In this document: piece by piece, positions 39,394 through 51,739 of the stretch
How positions within the stretch are numbered: position 1 is the stretch's first letter
How the letters are laid out: each line of letters starts with the position of its first letter
Source: Variovorax sp. CF079
Lineage (GTDB): Bacteria; Pseudomonadota; Gammaproteobacteria; Burkholderiales; Burkholderiaceae_C
Length of the DNA stretch: 64,000 bases
NCBI RefSeq assembly: GCF_900101545.1
Contig: NZ_FMZU01000007.1
Span: forward strand, 62,001 to 126,000
Direction: 5' to 3'
Position numbers and translations under genes: made by a program
Notes under the pieces: model-generated
Databases searched by the model: none
Told to the model about the DNA's origin: nothing
Seen by the model: the letters and a program-made list of their open reading frames with translations, nothing else

Positions 39394-39599
39394 AGCTTCG
39401 GGTCGCCGAAAGGCTCGTCGTCGGGCGGCGCCTCGGCCGGCATCCTGAATTCTTCGCTGGCCCAGGCGCCGAGGTCGATGCCCTTGCAGCGCGCGCTGCA
39501 GAAGGGCCGGTACGGGTTGCTGGGCGCGTAGACGCTGTCTTTCCCGCACGCCGGACACCGGACGATGCGCTCGCCGGCTGCATTGACCTTGGTCATCAT
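39387..39599 (-). CDS. yacG: DNA gyrase inhibitor YacG
   Basis: 70 residues (start ATGATG at 39599/39596, overlapping the zapD stop). The zinc-ribbon cysteines are in CPACGK and [12 protein letters not shown], followed by WASEEFRMP. YacG binds GyrB and inhibits gyrase. The zapD–yacG order is conserved in proteobacteria. Confidence 0.92.
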   Translation of the reverse strand: MMTKVNAAGERIVRCPACGKDSVYAPSNPYRPFCSARCKGIDLGAWASEEFRMPAEAPPDDEPFGDPKLQ

Positions 39600-40348
39600 G
39601 CGCAGAGGGTCAGCTCGAATGGCGTGTCGTCCGCGCTCTGGTGCAGGCGATCGGCCTCCTGCCGCATCAGCCGCACCGACACCATGAGCCGATTGCCGCT
39701 GATCTCCGGAATGAGTCCGAGTTTCGGGTCGATGCGCAGGCGCAGCAGCTGGAAGCTGCGGCCTTGGGGCAGGTTCTGCTGGAACTGGCCGCCCGCGGCC
39801 ATGACCTTGTAAGGCACATCGGCGTCGCGCAACAGCTTCAGCAGCAGGTAGATCGATTCGGCCAGCGGCGCGAGCGTGGAGGACCAGCGTTCCAGGTCGG
39901 CACGCCGATCGGAGGCCCTGCCGTTCTGCCAGGCGTAGTAGGCCGGCAGGTCGAATTCGCAGGTGCCGCCGGGAATGCCAGCGCGGCTGCGGATGCTCAT
40001 CAGCCACTCGTTCTCGGTCAATGCCTGGCCGGCTTTGCCAGGCACCGTGTTGAGGGTCGTGAAATTGCTTTCGAGCTTGCCGACGACCTGGTCCAGCACG
40101 GCTTCAGAGATGGCCGGATTGCCGCGATAGCTGTTGAAGACATTCTTGTGCTTGTCGAGGTCCCGCATCACGTCGGCCTTGAGGTCGGCGCGCGCCGCCA
40201 CGTCCATGACCTCGAAGATCGTGACGAGAGCGTAGTGGTGGGAGAGCGCCGAATCGGCAGGCACCAATTCGCCGAGACGGCGAAACAGGTGCTCCAGCCG
40301 CAGGTAGGTCCGGATGCGCTCGTTGAAGGGGTACTCGTACAGAATCAC
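39596..40348 (-). CDS. zapD: Cell division protein ZapD
   Basis: 250 residues. [21 protein letters not shown] is the typical start; [14 protein letters not shown] and a C-terminal beta-domain with LMVSVRLM follow. ZapD crosslinks FtsZ filaments at the division ring. In related genomes it directly follows coaE; here two acetylation-type genes lie between. Confidence 0.94.
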   Translation of the reverse strand: MILYEYPFNERIRTYLRLEHLFRRLGELVPADSALSHHYALVTIFEVMDVAARADLKADVMRDLDKHKNVFNSYRGNPAISEAVLDQVVGKLESNFTTLNTVPGKAGQALTENEWLMSIRSRAGIPGGTCEFDLPAYYAWQNGRASDRRADLERWSSTLAPLAESIYLLLKLLRDADVPYKVMAAGGQFQQNLPQGRSFQLLRLRIDPKLGLIPEISGNRLMVSVRLMRQEADRLHQSADDTPFELTLCA

Positions 40349-40424
40349 GCGTCGGCTTCCAGTCGCACGATGATAGCCCGAAGACTCGCTGCCGCGCCGC
40401 AGCGGATGGGAACTGGCATCCGTC

Positions 40425-41435
40425 CTACGGCGCGTTGTGTCGACCGGGAGAGAGGAACTCGCGCACCTGCGTCAGCATCAGGTCGCCGACCCACAGCTGA
40501 CCGTGCATGGACAGGTGCGTGTCGTTGGGGAAATACAGATCGCGCACGGTCGTGCGGGCCTCCCTCGCCGCGGTGAACAAGTCGGGGCCGAGTTTGGTCT
40601 TGTTGAGCGCGGCCACGAAACTGGCCGAGTGCTTCGGTTCCACGTAGGTCGTCGTCTTGTCGGGCAACACCATCCATAGGATCGGCAACGACGGGTGCGC
40701 CTGGTTGATCGCTTCCATCTGCCTGACCGTCCGCTCGGACAATTCGGCCGCCTTGGTGTCATCGGGAAAAAACAGCGCCTTGTCGCAGAGCCTGTGGCTG
40801 AAATAGGCGCAGCCGTCGGGCACGGTGCGCACCCGCGCGCGCTCGCCGAACTGGATGTCGGGCGATGCGATTGCGCGTTTCGTGTTGCGATAGGTGTTCA
40901 GGCCGGTGGTCAGCTTGGCGTTGGTGTTGAGTTCGAAGCCCGGAACCTGGGTGAGGGGCGGCACGAAGGGCTCCTTCTTGACCGACAGGGGCTTCTTCGA
41001 CATCGCGCTGCAGGTCTCGCTTTCGTCGAGGCGCTCGGCAAGCAGGCGCTCGATGCTCTCGATCACGATCAGCTTGCCGCGGAAACCGGTGCCCTCGACC
41101 CATTGGCTGAAATTCTTGCAGATGAAGGGAAGTTGTCCCCAGTAGATCGTCGTGACGCGGTAGCCGGCCTTCACCAGCACGCTCTGCCATGTGAGGGTCA
41201 TCGAGAAGCTGTCGCCGATGACGAGGATGTCGGCCTGGTCCATCGCGACGCCGCGCATGGACTCGAGCGGAAGAGGAGGTGGCGGTTTGCGCCATCCGAA
41301 TTCGTGATCGGATACCCGCCCGATGCGCGACAGGTCGCCGTAGGGAACCGGTGTGAACAGGGTGACCAGCAGCAGGGCCACGATCACCGCAAAGCCCGCG
41401 AAAAAGATCCGCAGCCAGAGTTTCGCTGGGGTCAT
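40425..41435 (-). CDS. AlgX/AlgJ-like SGNH-hydrolase-type acetyltransferase
   Basis: 336 residues with an N-terminal membrane anchor (IFFAGFAVIVALLLVTLF). The periplasmic domain carries the SGNH nucleophile motif VIGDSFSMTL near residue 72 and the Asp–His pair in NDTHLSMHG near residue 318. This matches AlgJ/AlgX-type proteins that move an acetyl group onto exopolysaccharide. It lies one base from an AlgI-like MBOAT gene, which would supply acetyl across the membrane. The polysaccharide substrate is unknown. Confidence 0.82.
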   Translation of the reverse strand: MTPAKLWLRIFFAGFAVIVALLLVTLFTPVPYGDLSRIGRVSDHEFGWRKPPPPLPLESMRGVAMDQADILVIGDSFSMTLTWQSVLVKAGYRVTTIYWGQLPFICKNFSQWVEGTGFRGKLIVIESIERLLAERLDESETCSAMSKKPLSVKKEPFVPPLTQVPGFELNTNAKLTTGLNTYRNTKRAIASPDIQFGERARVRTVPDGCAYFSHRLCDKALFFPDDTKAAELSERTVRQMEAINQAHPSLPILWMVLPDKTTTYVEPKHSASFVAALNKTKLGPDLFTAAREARTTVRDLYFPNDTHLSMHGQLWVGDLMLTQVREFLSPGRHNAP

Positions 41436-41436
41436 G

Positions 41437-42927
41437 TCAGAACTGGAAATAAAGGAAGGGACTGTAGACGCCCAGTTGGGACACGCACATGCCGAACAGC
41501 ACGACCACGAAAGCGGCGATCAGTGCCGTGACCGCCCGCATCGAGCGCGGACGCCCCGCCAGCGCGATCGGACCAGGCACCCAGCGCTCCAACGCGATCG
41601 TGGGAGGCAATGCCAGGCAGATGAACAGGCCGAGCAGCAAGGTCTGGAAGAACTCGGGCTTGCGATACGGAACCGCGAATTCGCCGAATGCGCTCGGCGG
41701 CGTTCCGTGCATGCCGAGCATGCCCTTGTAGATTTCGAGCGCCGTGGCGACGCTCTCGGCGCGGAACACGACCCAGGCGATCATCACGCACAGGAAGGTC
41801 AGCAACCAGCCGGTCGCGCGCCTCAAGCGGCTCGGTGTGGCATTGCGCAGCACCTTGGCGTTCCACAGGTGGTTGATCATCAGGAATGCGCCGTGCAACG
41901 CACCCCAGATCACGAAGGTCCACGCCGCGCCATGCCAGAGGCCGCCGAGCAGCATGGTGAGAAACAGATTGAGGTAGCGGCGCGCCTCACCCTTGCGGTT
42001 GCCGCCCAGCGGCACGTACAGGTAGTCGCGCAGGAAGGTCGACAGCGAAATGTGCCAGCGCCGCCAGAACTCGATGATGTTGGTCGACTTGTAGGGCGAT
42101 CGGAAATTGAGCGGCAACTGCACGCCCAGGCACAAGGACAGCCCCACCGCCATGTCCGAATAGCCCGAGAAGTCGAAGTAGATCTGCAGCGTGTAGGCGA
42201 GCACACCGAACCATGCCGTGTAAAGCGAGGGCGCGATGCCGTTGTGCACGCCGTTGAACATCAGGTCGGCGTACTGTCCCATCTTGTCGCCGATCAGCAG
42301 CTTCTTCGCGAGACCGAAGCTAAAGATCGCAATGCCGAGCGCGAGCTTGTTCGCATCGATCCGGTAGATGGCCGGGTTGGCGAACTGCGGCATCATCTGC
42401 GCGTGATGCAGCACCGGACCCGCGATCAGATGCGGGAAGTAGGTGACGAACAGCACATAGTGAATGAAGCTGCGCTCGTGAACCTTGCCCTGCCAGCAGT
42501 CGACCAGGAAGGCAATTTGCGTGAAGGTATAGAACGAAATCCCGATCGGCAGTGCGATATGGAGCAGCGCAATCGGCGCCAGTCCTGCGGCAGCCAGCCC
42601 CTCGTTCACGTTCGAGACGAAGAAGTTGGCGTACTTGAAGACCGCCAGCACCCCGAGGTTGACGACGAGCGCAGCGATCAGCATGCGCTTGCGCTGACGG
42701 TCGTCGCGTCCCGGGTTCGGCGTGAGGCGCAGTCCGAACCAGTAGTTGACGCAGATCGAGCCCACCAGCAGCGGCAAGGCCATGACGCTCCACCAGCCAT
42801 AGAAGAACAGCGATGCGAGCGCAAGAAAGCCGGCGGCCGCACGCGCGTTGCGCTTTGCGATCAGGAAGAACCCGACAAGAACTATCGGGAAATAGAGAAA
42901 GATGAATGCGTACGAATTGAAAAGCAT
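41437..42927 (-). CDS. MBOAT-family O-acyltransferase (AlgI-like)
   Basis: 496 residues with about ten membrane segments. MLFNSYAFIFLYFPIVLVGFF, LFFYGWWSV, LPIGISFYTFTQIAFLVDCW and the active-site GLWHGAAWTFVIWGALHG (invariant His) are AlgI hallmarks. AlgI-type proteins take acetyl from the cytoplasm to the periplasm for alginate or cellulose acetylation. It pairs with the downstream AlgX/AlgJ-like gene. No polysaccharide synthase is adjacent. Confidence 0.9.
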   Translation of the reverse strand: MLFNSYAFIFLYFPIVLVGFFLIAKRNARAAAGFLALASLFFYGWWSVMALPLLVGSICVNYWFGLRLTPNPGRDDRQRKRMLIAALVVNLGVLAVFKYANFFVSNVNEGLAAAGLAPIALLHIALPIGISFYTFTQIAFLVDCWQGKVHERSFIHYVLFVTYFPHLIAGPVLHHAQMMPQFANPAIYRIDANKLALGIAIFSFGLAKKLLIGDKMGQYADLMFNGVHNGIAPSLYTAWFGVLAYTLQIYFDFSGYSDMAVGLSLCLGVQLPLNFRSPYKSTNIIEFWRRWHISLSTFLRDYLYVPLGGNRKGEARRYLNLFLTMLLGGLWHGAAWTFVIWGALHGAFLMINHLWNAKVLRNATPSRLRRATGWLLTFLCVMIAWVVFRAESVATALEIYKGMLGMHGTPPSAFGEFAVPYRKPEFFQTLLLGLFICLALPPTIALERWVPGPIALAGRPRSMRAVTALIAAFVVVLFGMCVSQLGVYSPFLYFQF

Positions 42928-43010
42928 CTTGGGGAGGGCTGCGTCGCATGGCCCATTCGAGCGCGCCGCCTTGTTGTTGCTTCGCGCGTGTGGCGGCAGT
43001 CAGCCCGGGA

Positions 43011-43610
43011 TTATCGCGTGCCTGCGCCGGTCCACCGTTCCCACAGATTTCGGACGTCGGCGGAGAGTTCCGCCAGCGACATTTTCTCGTTGAAGATCAC
43101 CGCATCGGCTGCGGCGCGGCGCTGCGCGCGGTCGGCCTGCTGAGCAATTACGGCGCGAACGGCTTCGGGCGTCCACCCCGAACGCGCCACCACGCGCTGC
43201 ACCTGGGTTTCTTCGGTCGCGTCGACGACCAGCACGCGATCGACCAGGGCGCGCCAACGCTTCGATTCGACCAACAGCGGCACATCGAAGACGACTAGCT
43301 GCCCGGCCGCGGCCGACGCCTGGCGTTCGCACTCCGCGCCGATCAAGGGATGCAGGATTGCCTCGAGCCGTTTCCTGGCGCCGGTGTCGGCAAACACCAG
43401 GTCCCGCATGCGCGCCCGGTCCAGACCGCCATCCGCAGCGATGACTGCGGGGCCGAATTCGGCTTCGATTGCGGGCATGGCGGCCCCATGAGGCTGGGCG
43501 ATCGCACGTGCAATGGCGTCGGTGTCGATCAGCGTGGCGCCGGCGCTGACCAGTATGGACGCGACAGTGCTCTTGCCGCTGCCGATGCCGCCGGTCAGTC
43601 CGATGCGCAT
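43011..43610 (-). CDS. coaE: Dephospho-CoA kinase
   Basis: 199 residues. The P-loop GLTGGIGSGKST is at residues 4–15; TLIDTDAIARAI and FDVPLLVES are the CoA-binding and lid segments. It catalyses the last step of CoA synthesis. It follows pilD by 20 bases, the usual pilBCD–coaE arrangement. Confidence 0.94.
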   Translation of the reverse strand: MRIGLTGGIGSGKSTVASILVSAGATLIDTDAIARAIAQPHGAAMPAIEAEFGPAVIAADGGLDRARMRDLVFADTGARKRLEAILHPLIGAECERQASAAAGQLVVFDVPLLVESKRWRALVDRVLVVDATEETQVQRVVARSGWTPEAVRAVIAQQADRAQRRAAADAVIFNEKMSLAELSADVRNLWERWTGAGTR

Positions 43611-43630
43611 GGCACGCGCGCCTTTGCTTG

Positions 43631-44473
43631 TCAGAGGCCGGCCACGCGAAGGATCGCGTCCGGGCCGAAGAGCATGGCCGTGAAGCCCGCACCCGCGAGG
43701 AAAGGGCCGAAGGGCACGTAGCCGCCTTCGCGCAATCCGCTGTTGAGCTTGAGTGCAATGCCGACGATCACACCGATCACCGATGCCATCAGGATGATGG
43801 GCACCAGTGCTTGCCATCCGAACCATGCGCCGAAGGCGGCGAACAGCTTGAAGTCGCCGTAACCCATGCCCTCCTTGCCGGTGCTCAGCTTGAACAGCCA
43901 ATAGACCGCCCACAGCGAGACATAGCCCGCCACGGCGCCCCAGACGGCGTTGGTCAGGCTCACGCCCGTGAAACCCGCGAGGGCAGCGAGCAGGCCGGCC
44001 CAAAGCAAGGGCAGCGTGATGTCGTCGGGCAAGAGGGTGGTGTCCCAGTCGATCAGCGCGAGCGCGATCAGCGCGGCCGCGAAGCCGCACCAGGCCAGGC
44101 CGCCGAACTGGCCCGGCATGCGCCATACGCACCAGGCGAACAGGGCGCCGGTCGCCAGCTCGACCAGCGGATAGCGCAGGCTGATCGGCGTCTTGCACGC
44201 CGAGCACTTGCCGCGAAGAAACAGGTAGCTCAAGACGGGCACGTTCTCGTACCAGCGGATCGCGTGGTCGCACTGCTGGCAGCGCGAATGCGGCACCATC
44301 AGATTGAAGGGCTCGGCAGCAGCGGGTTCCGCGCCGTTGAGGCTCGCGCATTCGGCGGCCCATTGGCGCTCCAGCATTTTCGGCAGGCGATAGATCACGA
44401 CGTTGAGGAAGCTGCCGATCAACAACCCCAGCACGCCGGCCAATGCGGCGTCCACCCCCTGCGAAACCAGCAT
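43631..44473 (-). CDS. pilD: Prepilin peptidase / N-methyltransferase
   Basis: 280 residues with about eight membrane segments. The cytoplasmic loop has paired CxxC motifs (CQQC, CSAC); the catalytic aspartates lie in LIDWDTTLLPDD and GMGYGDFK. It cleaves and methylates type IV prepilins and type II secretion pseudopilins. The ATG shares one base with the pilC stop (TGATG). Confidence 0.95.
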   Translation of the reverse strand: MLVSQGVDAALAGVLGLLIGSFLNVVIYRLPKMLERQWAAECASLNGAEPAAAEPFNLMVPHSRCQQCDHAIRWYENVPVLSYLFLRGKCSACKTPISLRYPLVELATGALFAWCVWRMPGQFGGLAWCGFAAALIALALIDWDTTLLPDDITLPLLWAGLLAALAGFTGVSLTNAVWGAVAGYVSLWAVYWLFKLSTGKEGMGYGDFKLFAAFGAWFGWQALVPIILMASVIGVIVGIALKLNSGLREGGYVPFGPFLAGAGFTAMLFGPDAILRVAGL

Positions 44474-45699
44474 CAGACGACCTGGCCGAGCTTGAAGATG
44501 GGCAGATACATCGAGACCACGATGCCGCCGATGATCACGCCGAGGAACACGATGATGATGGGCTCCATCAGGCTCGAGAGGCCGGCCACCATGTCGTCGA
44601 CTTCCGACTCGTAGAAATCGGCGGCCTTGCCCAGCATGTGGTCGATCGACCCGGACTCCTCGCCGATCGCGGTCATCTGCAGGACCATGGAGGGGAACAG
44701 GTTGGCGTTGGTCATGGCCGACGTCAGGCTGGTGCCGGTCGAGACCTCCTGCTGGATCTTGGCCGTGGCGTCGGCGTACACCGTATTGCCGGATGCGCCG
44801 CCGACCGAGTCGAGCGCCTCGACCAGCGGCACGCCGGCGGCAAACATGGTGGCCAAGGTGCGGGTCCAGCGCGCGACGCAGGACTTGTCGATCAGCGTGC
44901 CGAAGATCGGCAGGCGCAGCAGCAGCCGGTCCATGACCCGCTGAACGCGCTCGTTGCGCTTCCAGGCCTGCATGAAGAAGTAGAGGCCGCCGCCGATCAC
45001 GCCGAAGATCAGCCACCAGTAGGCGACGAAGATTTCGCTGACGGCCATGACGAACAGCGTCGGGGCCGGCAGGTCGGCGCCGAAGGAGGTGAACACCTGC
45101 TTGAAGGCCGGAATCACGAAGATCATGATGATCGCCACCACGACGAACGCGACGACGACCACTGAAGTTGGGTACATCAACGCCGACTTGATCTTCGACT
45201 TGATCGCCTCGGTCTTTTCCATGTAGGTGGCCAGGCGATCGAGCAGTTCTTCCAGGATACCTGCGGCTTCGCCGGCTTCGACCAGGTTGCAGTAGAGGTT
45301 GTCGAAGTACTTGGGAAACTTGCGGAAGGCGGCGGACAGCGAGGTACCCGTTTCCACGTCGCTGCGAACGTCGTTGAGCAGCTTGGCCACGCTCGGATTC
45401 GCGTTGCCGCGGCCCACGATGTCGAAGGCCTGCAACAGCGGAACGCCGGCCTTCATCATCGTCGCCAGCTGGCGCGTGAAGATGGCGATGTCCTTTGGCT
45501 TGATGGCCTTGCCGGAGCGCATGCGCCGCTTCTTGATCTTCGTCGCGAGCACGCCCTGGCGCCGCAGCGCCGCCTGGACCTGGTTTTCGCCGGCAGCGCG
45601 GACCTCGCCGCGTACCGCCTTGCCGTTGCGATCCTTGCCTTCCCACTCGAAAACGAATTCCTTGAGGGTTCGGGTTGATGCTGCTGCTGCCGTTGCCAT
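44473..45699 (-). CDS. pilC: Type IV pilus inner-membrane platform protein
   Basis: 408 residues from ATG 45699, which has a GGAG ribosome-binding site; an upstream in-frame ATG-like start at 45717 lacks one. Two repeated T2SSF domains are visible, each starting with FTRQLATMMKAGVPLLQAFD and WTRTLATMFAAGVPLVEALD, plus three membrane helices. It links the PilB motor to pilus assembly. Confidence 0.95.
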   Translation of the reverse strand: MATAAAASTRTLKEFVFEWEGKDRNGKAVRGEVRAAGENQVQAALRRQGVLATKIKKRRMRSGKAIKPKDIAIFTRQLATMMKAGVPLLQAFDIVGRGNANPSVAKLLNDVRSDVETGTSLSAAFRKFPKYFDNLYCNLVEAGEAAGILEELLDRLATYMEKTEAIKSKIKSALMYPTSVVVVAFVVVAIIMIFVIPAFKQVFTSFGADLPAPTLFVMAVSEIFVAYWWLIFGVIGGGLYFFMQAWKRNERVQRVMDRLLLRLPIFGTLIDKSCVARWTRTLATMFAAGVPLVEALDSVGGASGNTVYADATAKIQQEVSTGTSLTSAMTNANLFPSMVLQMTAIGEESGSIDHMLGKAADFYESEVDDMVAGLSSLMEPIIIVFLGVIIGGIVVSMYLPIFKLGQVV

Positions 45700-45719
45700 T
45701 CGAGCTCCGCTTCTCAATG

Positions 45720-47456
<1,737 letters not shown>

Positions 47457-47574
47457 TCAACGAATGTAACAAGACGTGAAAAATTGCTTCACGATCATCG
47501 CTGATCCCCCAAGGGCTGTAAATCGCTTCGCAGCAACACACTGCGGAGCATTTTGCATTTACAGCCGAAAAGGC

Positions 47575-47651
47575 TGGTCGGGGTGAGAGGATTCGAACCT
47601 CCGGCCTCTACGTCCCGAACGTAGCGCTCTACCAGGCTAAGCTACACCCCG
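47575..47651 (-). tRNA. tRNA-Pro (anticodon CGG)
   Basis: 77 bases on the reverse strand: acceptor CGGGGTG/CACCCCG, anticodon stem CTACG/CGTAG with loop TTCGGGA (anticodon at 47615–47617), T-arm GGTTCGAATCC and encoded CCA. It sits between pilB and ispB. Confidence 0.96.
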
Positions 47652-47700
47652 ATGGTTGCAAGAAAAAGATTCGTCCCGGGTGCCCACTGTCGTGAGGTGT

Positions 47701-48693
47701 CTAGGCGCGTCGCTCAAGCAACTGAGCCGCCAATTGTAGCAAACCGGCGGAGTGCGAATTCGCGGGAAAGCCGGCAAGCGCATCCATCGCGCGTTGCGCT
47801 TCGGCCGCTGCGGCTGCCCGCGTAGCGTCCAACGCACCCGTCTCTCGCACGATGGCGACGATCTGCGGCAGTTGCGCCGTATCGCCCGCCTCGATGGCGG
47901 CGCGAATGAGTTCGCGCTGTGCCGGGGTGCCGCGCTGCATGGCCAGAATCAGCGGCAGCGTCGTCTTGCCTTCGCGCAAGTCGTCGCCGACGTTCTTGCC
48001 GGTCTCGTTCGCATCGCCTGCGTAGTCGAGCACGTCGTCGATCACCTGGAAGGCGGTGCCCAGCGCCTGTCCATAGGCGGCACATGCTGCTTCCACCTCC
48101 GGCGTCGCGCCCGCCAATACCGCGGCGAGCCGGGTGCTGGCTTCGAACAGCTTGGCCGTCTTCGAGCGGATCACCCGAAGGTAAGCCTCCTCATCGAGCG
48201 AGGCGTCGTGCATGTTCATGAGCTGCAGCACCTCCCCCTCGGCGATCACGTTGGTCGCCTCGGCCAGGATTTCCATGACCCGGACGTTGTTGGCATCCAA
48301 CATCATCTGGAATGCGCGAGAGTAGAGGAAGTCGCCGACCAGCACGCTGGCCGGATTGCCGAAGGACTCGTTGGCCGTCGGGCGGCCGCGCCGGAGCGTG
48401 GATTCGTCGACGACGTCGTCGTGCAGCAAGGTCGCGGTGTGGATGAATTCCACCACGGCGGCCAGGTTGAAGCGCTGTTCTCCGCGATAGCCCAAAGCGC
48501 CGGCCATGAGCAGCAGCAGCGCGGGGCGCAGCCTCTTGCCGCCGGCCGAGATGATGTACTTGGAGACTTGGCGCACCAGCGGGACGCCGGTATCGAGGCG
48601 GCGGGCGATCACGAGATCGACCCCTGCCATGTCCTCTGCAATCAGGCTGAGTACGGCGGCAGCGGGGGAGGTGTCGGCGGGGGGGACTGACAA
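47701..48693 (-). CDS. ispB: Polyprenyl diphosphate synthase (octaprenyl type)
   Basis: 330 residues from a TTG at 48693. An ATG at 48780 would extend the frame, but it lies upstream of a TATAAT promoter element (48754–48759), and the added residues do not resemble the family. The aspartate-rich motifs LLHDDVVDE and VIDDVLDYAGD are intact, as is GGKRLRPALLLL. It makes the side chain of ubiquinone. Confidence 0.9.
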   Translation of the reverse strand: MSVPPADTSPAAAVLSLIAEDMAGVDLVIARRLDTGVPLVRQVSKYIISAGGKRLRPALLLLMAGALGYRGEQRFNLAAVVEFIHTATLLHDDVVDESTLRRGRPTANESFGNPASVLVGDFLYSRAFQMMLDANNVRVMEILAEATNVIAEGEVLQLMNMHDASLDEEAYLRVIRSKTAKLFEASTRLAAVLAGATPEVEAACAAYGQALGTAFQVIDDVLDYAGDANETGKNVGDDLREGKTTLPLILAMQRGTPAQRELIRAAIEAGDTAQLPQIVAIVRETGALDATRAAAAAEAQRAMDALAGFPANSHSAGLLQLAAQLLERRA

Positions 48694-48753
48694 GGCAGGG
48701 GCGCTTTGTGCGCTGCGTGAGGGACGACGATGGCGCAGGGCCGGAAGGCGCAG

Positions 48754-48759
48754 ATTATA
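48754..48759 (-). promoter_or_regulatory. Candidate -10 (TATAAT) for ispB
   Basis: On the reverse strand TATAAT is preceded by TTGTCC at a spacing of 15. A start near 48747 would place about 54 bases before the TTG start of ispB. Confidence 0.5.
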
Positions 48760-48819
48760 GGGAGCCGGGTGCCCGGACAATGCGGCGCGGCGCGGCTCTA
48801 TGCCGGCAGGTGCCCTCCG

Positions 48820-48828
48820 TGCTAGAAT
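48820..48828 (+). promoter_or_regulatory. Extended -10 promoter for rplU–rpmA
   Basis: TGCTAGAAT matches an extended -10 (TGnTANAAT). The rplU ATG is 51 bases downstream with AGAGG as ribosome-binding site. It is divergent from the ispB promoter about 60 bases away. Confidence 0.5.
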
Positions 48829-48879
48829 CTTGGGCTCTGCGGAATTCGCCGTAGAACCATCTTATTCCAAGAGGTCCAC

Positions 48880-49191
48880 ATGTACGCGGTCATAAAAACC
48901 GGTGGCAAGCAGTATCGCGTTGCTTCCGGCGAGAAAATTAAAGTAGAACAGATTGCTGCGGACGTAGGCCAGGAAATCGTGATCGACCAAGTGCTCGCAG
49001 TCGGCGACGGCAGCGCAATCAAGGTCGGTACGCCCCTGGTGTCCGGCGCATCTGTGACAGCCACTGTGCTGTCGCACGGCAAGCACGACAAGGTTCGCAT
49101 CTTCAAGATGCGCCGTCGCAAGCACTATCAGAAACGTCAAGGCCATCGCCAGCAGTTCACAGAGCTGCAAATCGGTGCGATCGCCGGCTAA
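48880..49191 (+). CDS. rplU: 50S ribosomal protein L21
   Basis: 103 residues, full length. [25 protein letters not shown] and the C-terminal [23 protein letters not shown] are invariant L21 features. L21 binds 23S rRNA in the large subunit. It heads the rplU–rpmA–obgE set. Confidence 0.98.
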   Translation: MYAVIKTGGKQYRVASGEKIKVEQIAADVGQEIVIDQVLAVGDGSAIKVGTPLVSGASVTATVLSHGKHDKVRIFKMRRRKHYQKRQGHRQQFTELQIGAIAG

Positions 49192-49203
49192 GGAGCGAAC
49201 ACC

Positions 49204-49461
49204 ATGGCACAGAAAAAAGGCGGCGGCTCAACGCGAAACGGGCGCGATTCCAAGCCCAAGATGCTCGGCGTGAAGGCTTTCGGCGGCGAACTGATCAGCG
49301 CCGGTTCGATCATCGTGCGCCAGCGCGGCACCCAGTTCCACCCCGGCGTCAACGTCGGCGTGGGCAAGGACCACACGCTGTTCGCCCTGGTCGACGGCCA
49401 TGTGTCCTTCGGCACCAAGGGCGCGCTCAACAAGCACACGGTCAACGTGACCCCGGCGTAA
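49204..49461 (+). CDS. rpmA: 50S ribosomal protein L27
   Basis: 85 residues. [24 protein letters not shown] opens the protein; its flexible N-terminus reaches the peptidyl-transferase centre. [23 protein letters not shown] is conserved. It lies 12 bases after rplU and is followed by a terminator. Confidence 0.98.
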   Translation: MAQKKGGGSTRNGRDSKPKMLGVKAFGGELISAGSIIVRQRGTQFHPGVNVGVGKDHTLFALVDGHVSFGTKGALNKHTVNVTPA

Positions 49462-49482
49462 GCCAGTCACTTCGATCTGCTC

Positions 49483-49513
49483 GAAGCCCCGCTTTGCCGG
49501 GGCTTCTTCATTT
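49483..49513 (+). terminator. Terminator after rpmA
   Basis: GAAGCCCCG (49483–49491) and CGGGGCTTC (49498–49506) form a perfect 9-bp stem with a 6-base loop, followed by TTCATTT. It lies between rpmA and obgE and probably reduces read-through. Confidence 0.75.
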
Positions 49514-49517
49514 GTAA

Positions 49518-50582
<1,065 letters not shown>

Positions 50583-50583
50583 C

Positions 50584-51735
50584 ATGACTTCAAGCTCGAC
50601 CACCGGTTCCACCGCCCTGCGCGACGCGCGCCGCATCGTCGTCAAGGTGGGCTCCAGCCTTGTCACCAACGAGGGCCGGGGCCTGGATGAAAACGCCATC
50701 GGTGAATGGTGCCGGCAGCTCGCGACGCTGGTGCGCGACGGCCGCGAGGTCGTGATGGTGTCCAGCGGTGCCATCGCCGAAGGCATGAAGCGGCTCGGCT
50801 GGCGCACGCGCCCGCACGAGATCCACGAACTGCAGGCCGCCGCGGCGGTCGGGCAGATGGGCTTGGCGCAGATCTACGAGACCAAGCTGCGCGAGAACGG
50901 CATGGGCAGTGCACAGGTGCTGCTGACACACGCCGACCTGGCCGACCGCGAGCGCTACCTGAATGCGCGCTCGACGCTGGTGACCCTGCTCGCGCTCGGC
51001 GTGGTGCCGGTCATCAACGAGAACGACACGGTGGTCAACGACGAGATCAAGTTCGGCGACAACGATACGCTGGGCGCGCTGGTCGCCAACCTGGTGGAAG
51101 CCGACGCGCTGGTGATCCTGACCGACCAGAAGGGCCTCTACACCGCCGATCCGCGCAAGAATCCCGACGCGCGCTTCGTGCACGAGGCGGCCGCGGGCGA
51201 TCCAGCGCTCGAAGCCATGGCCGGCGGCGCCGGCAGCAGCATCGGCCGCGGCGGCATGATCACGAAGATCCTGGCGGCCAAGCGCGCCGCAGGTTCCGGT
51301 GCCTCGACAGTGATCGCATGGGGCCGCGAGCACGACGCATTGCTGCGCCTTGCGCACGGCGAACCGATCGGCACGCTGCTGCTGGCGCAGACCGCCAAGC
51401 ACCAGGCGCGCAAGCGCTGGATGGCCGACCACCTGCAGTTGCGCGGCGCGGTCACGGTGGACGCCGGTGCCGCCGCCAAGGTGCGGGGCGAGGGCAAGAG
51501 CCTGCTGCCGATCGGCATGACCAGCGTCGAGGGCGAGTTCTCGCGCGGCGACGTCATCGCCGTGCGGGACGCGCAGGGCATCGAACTGGCGCGCGGGCTG
51601 GCCAACTACTCGAGCGCCGAAGCCAGGCTGTTGTGCCGCAAGCCCTCAATCGAGTTCGAGCGGCTGCTGGGCTACGTGGCGGAGCCGGAGATGGTGCACC
51701 GCGATAACATGGTGCTGATGCCCGACAGCCGCTGA
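50584..51735 (+). CDS. proB: Glutamate 5-kinase
   Basis: 383 residues from ATG 50584. The kinase domain begins [15 protein letters not shown] and includes NENDTV and GRGGMITKI; a C-terminal PUA domain ([22 protein letters not shown]) follows. It catalyses the first step of proline synthesis and is normally feedback-inhibited by proline. Its stop lies five bases from the convergent CNP1-like gene. Confidence 0.96.
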   Translation: MTSSSTTGSTALRDARRIVVKVGSSLVTNEGRGLDENAIGEWCRQLATLVRDGREVVMVSSGAIAEGMKRLGWRTRPHEIHELQAAAAVGQMGLAQIYETKLRENGMGSAQVLLTHADLADRERYLNARSTLVTLLALGVVPVINENDTVVNDEIKFGDNDTLGALVANLVEADALVILTDQKGLYTADPRKNPDARFVHEAAAGDPALEAMAGGAGSSIGRGGMITKILAAKRAAGSGASTVIAWGREHDALLRLAHGEPIGTLLLAQTAKHQARKRWMADHLQLRGAVTVDAGAAAKVRGEGKSLLPIGMTSVEGEFSRGDVIAVRDAQGIELARGLANYSSAEARLLCRKPSIEFERLLGYVAEPEMVHRDNMVLMPDSR

Positions 51736-51739
51736 GGCC

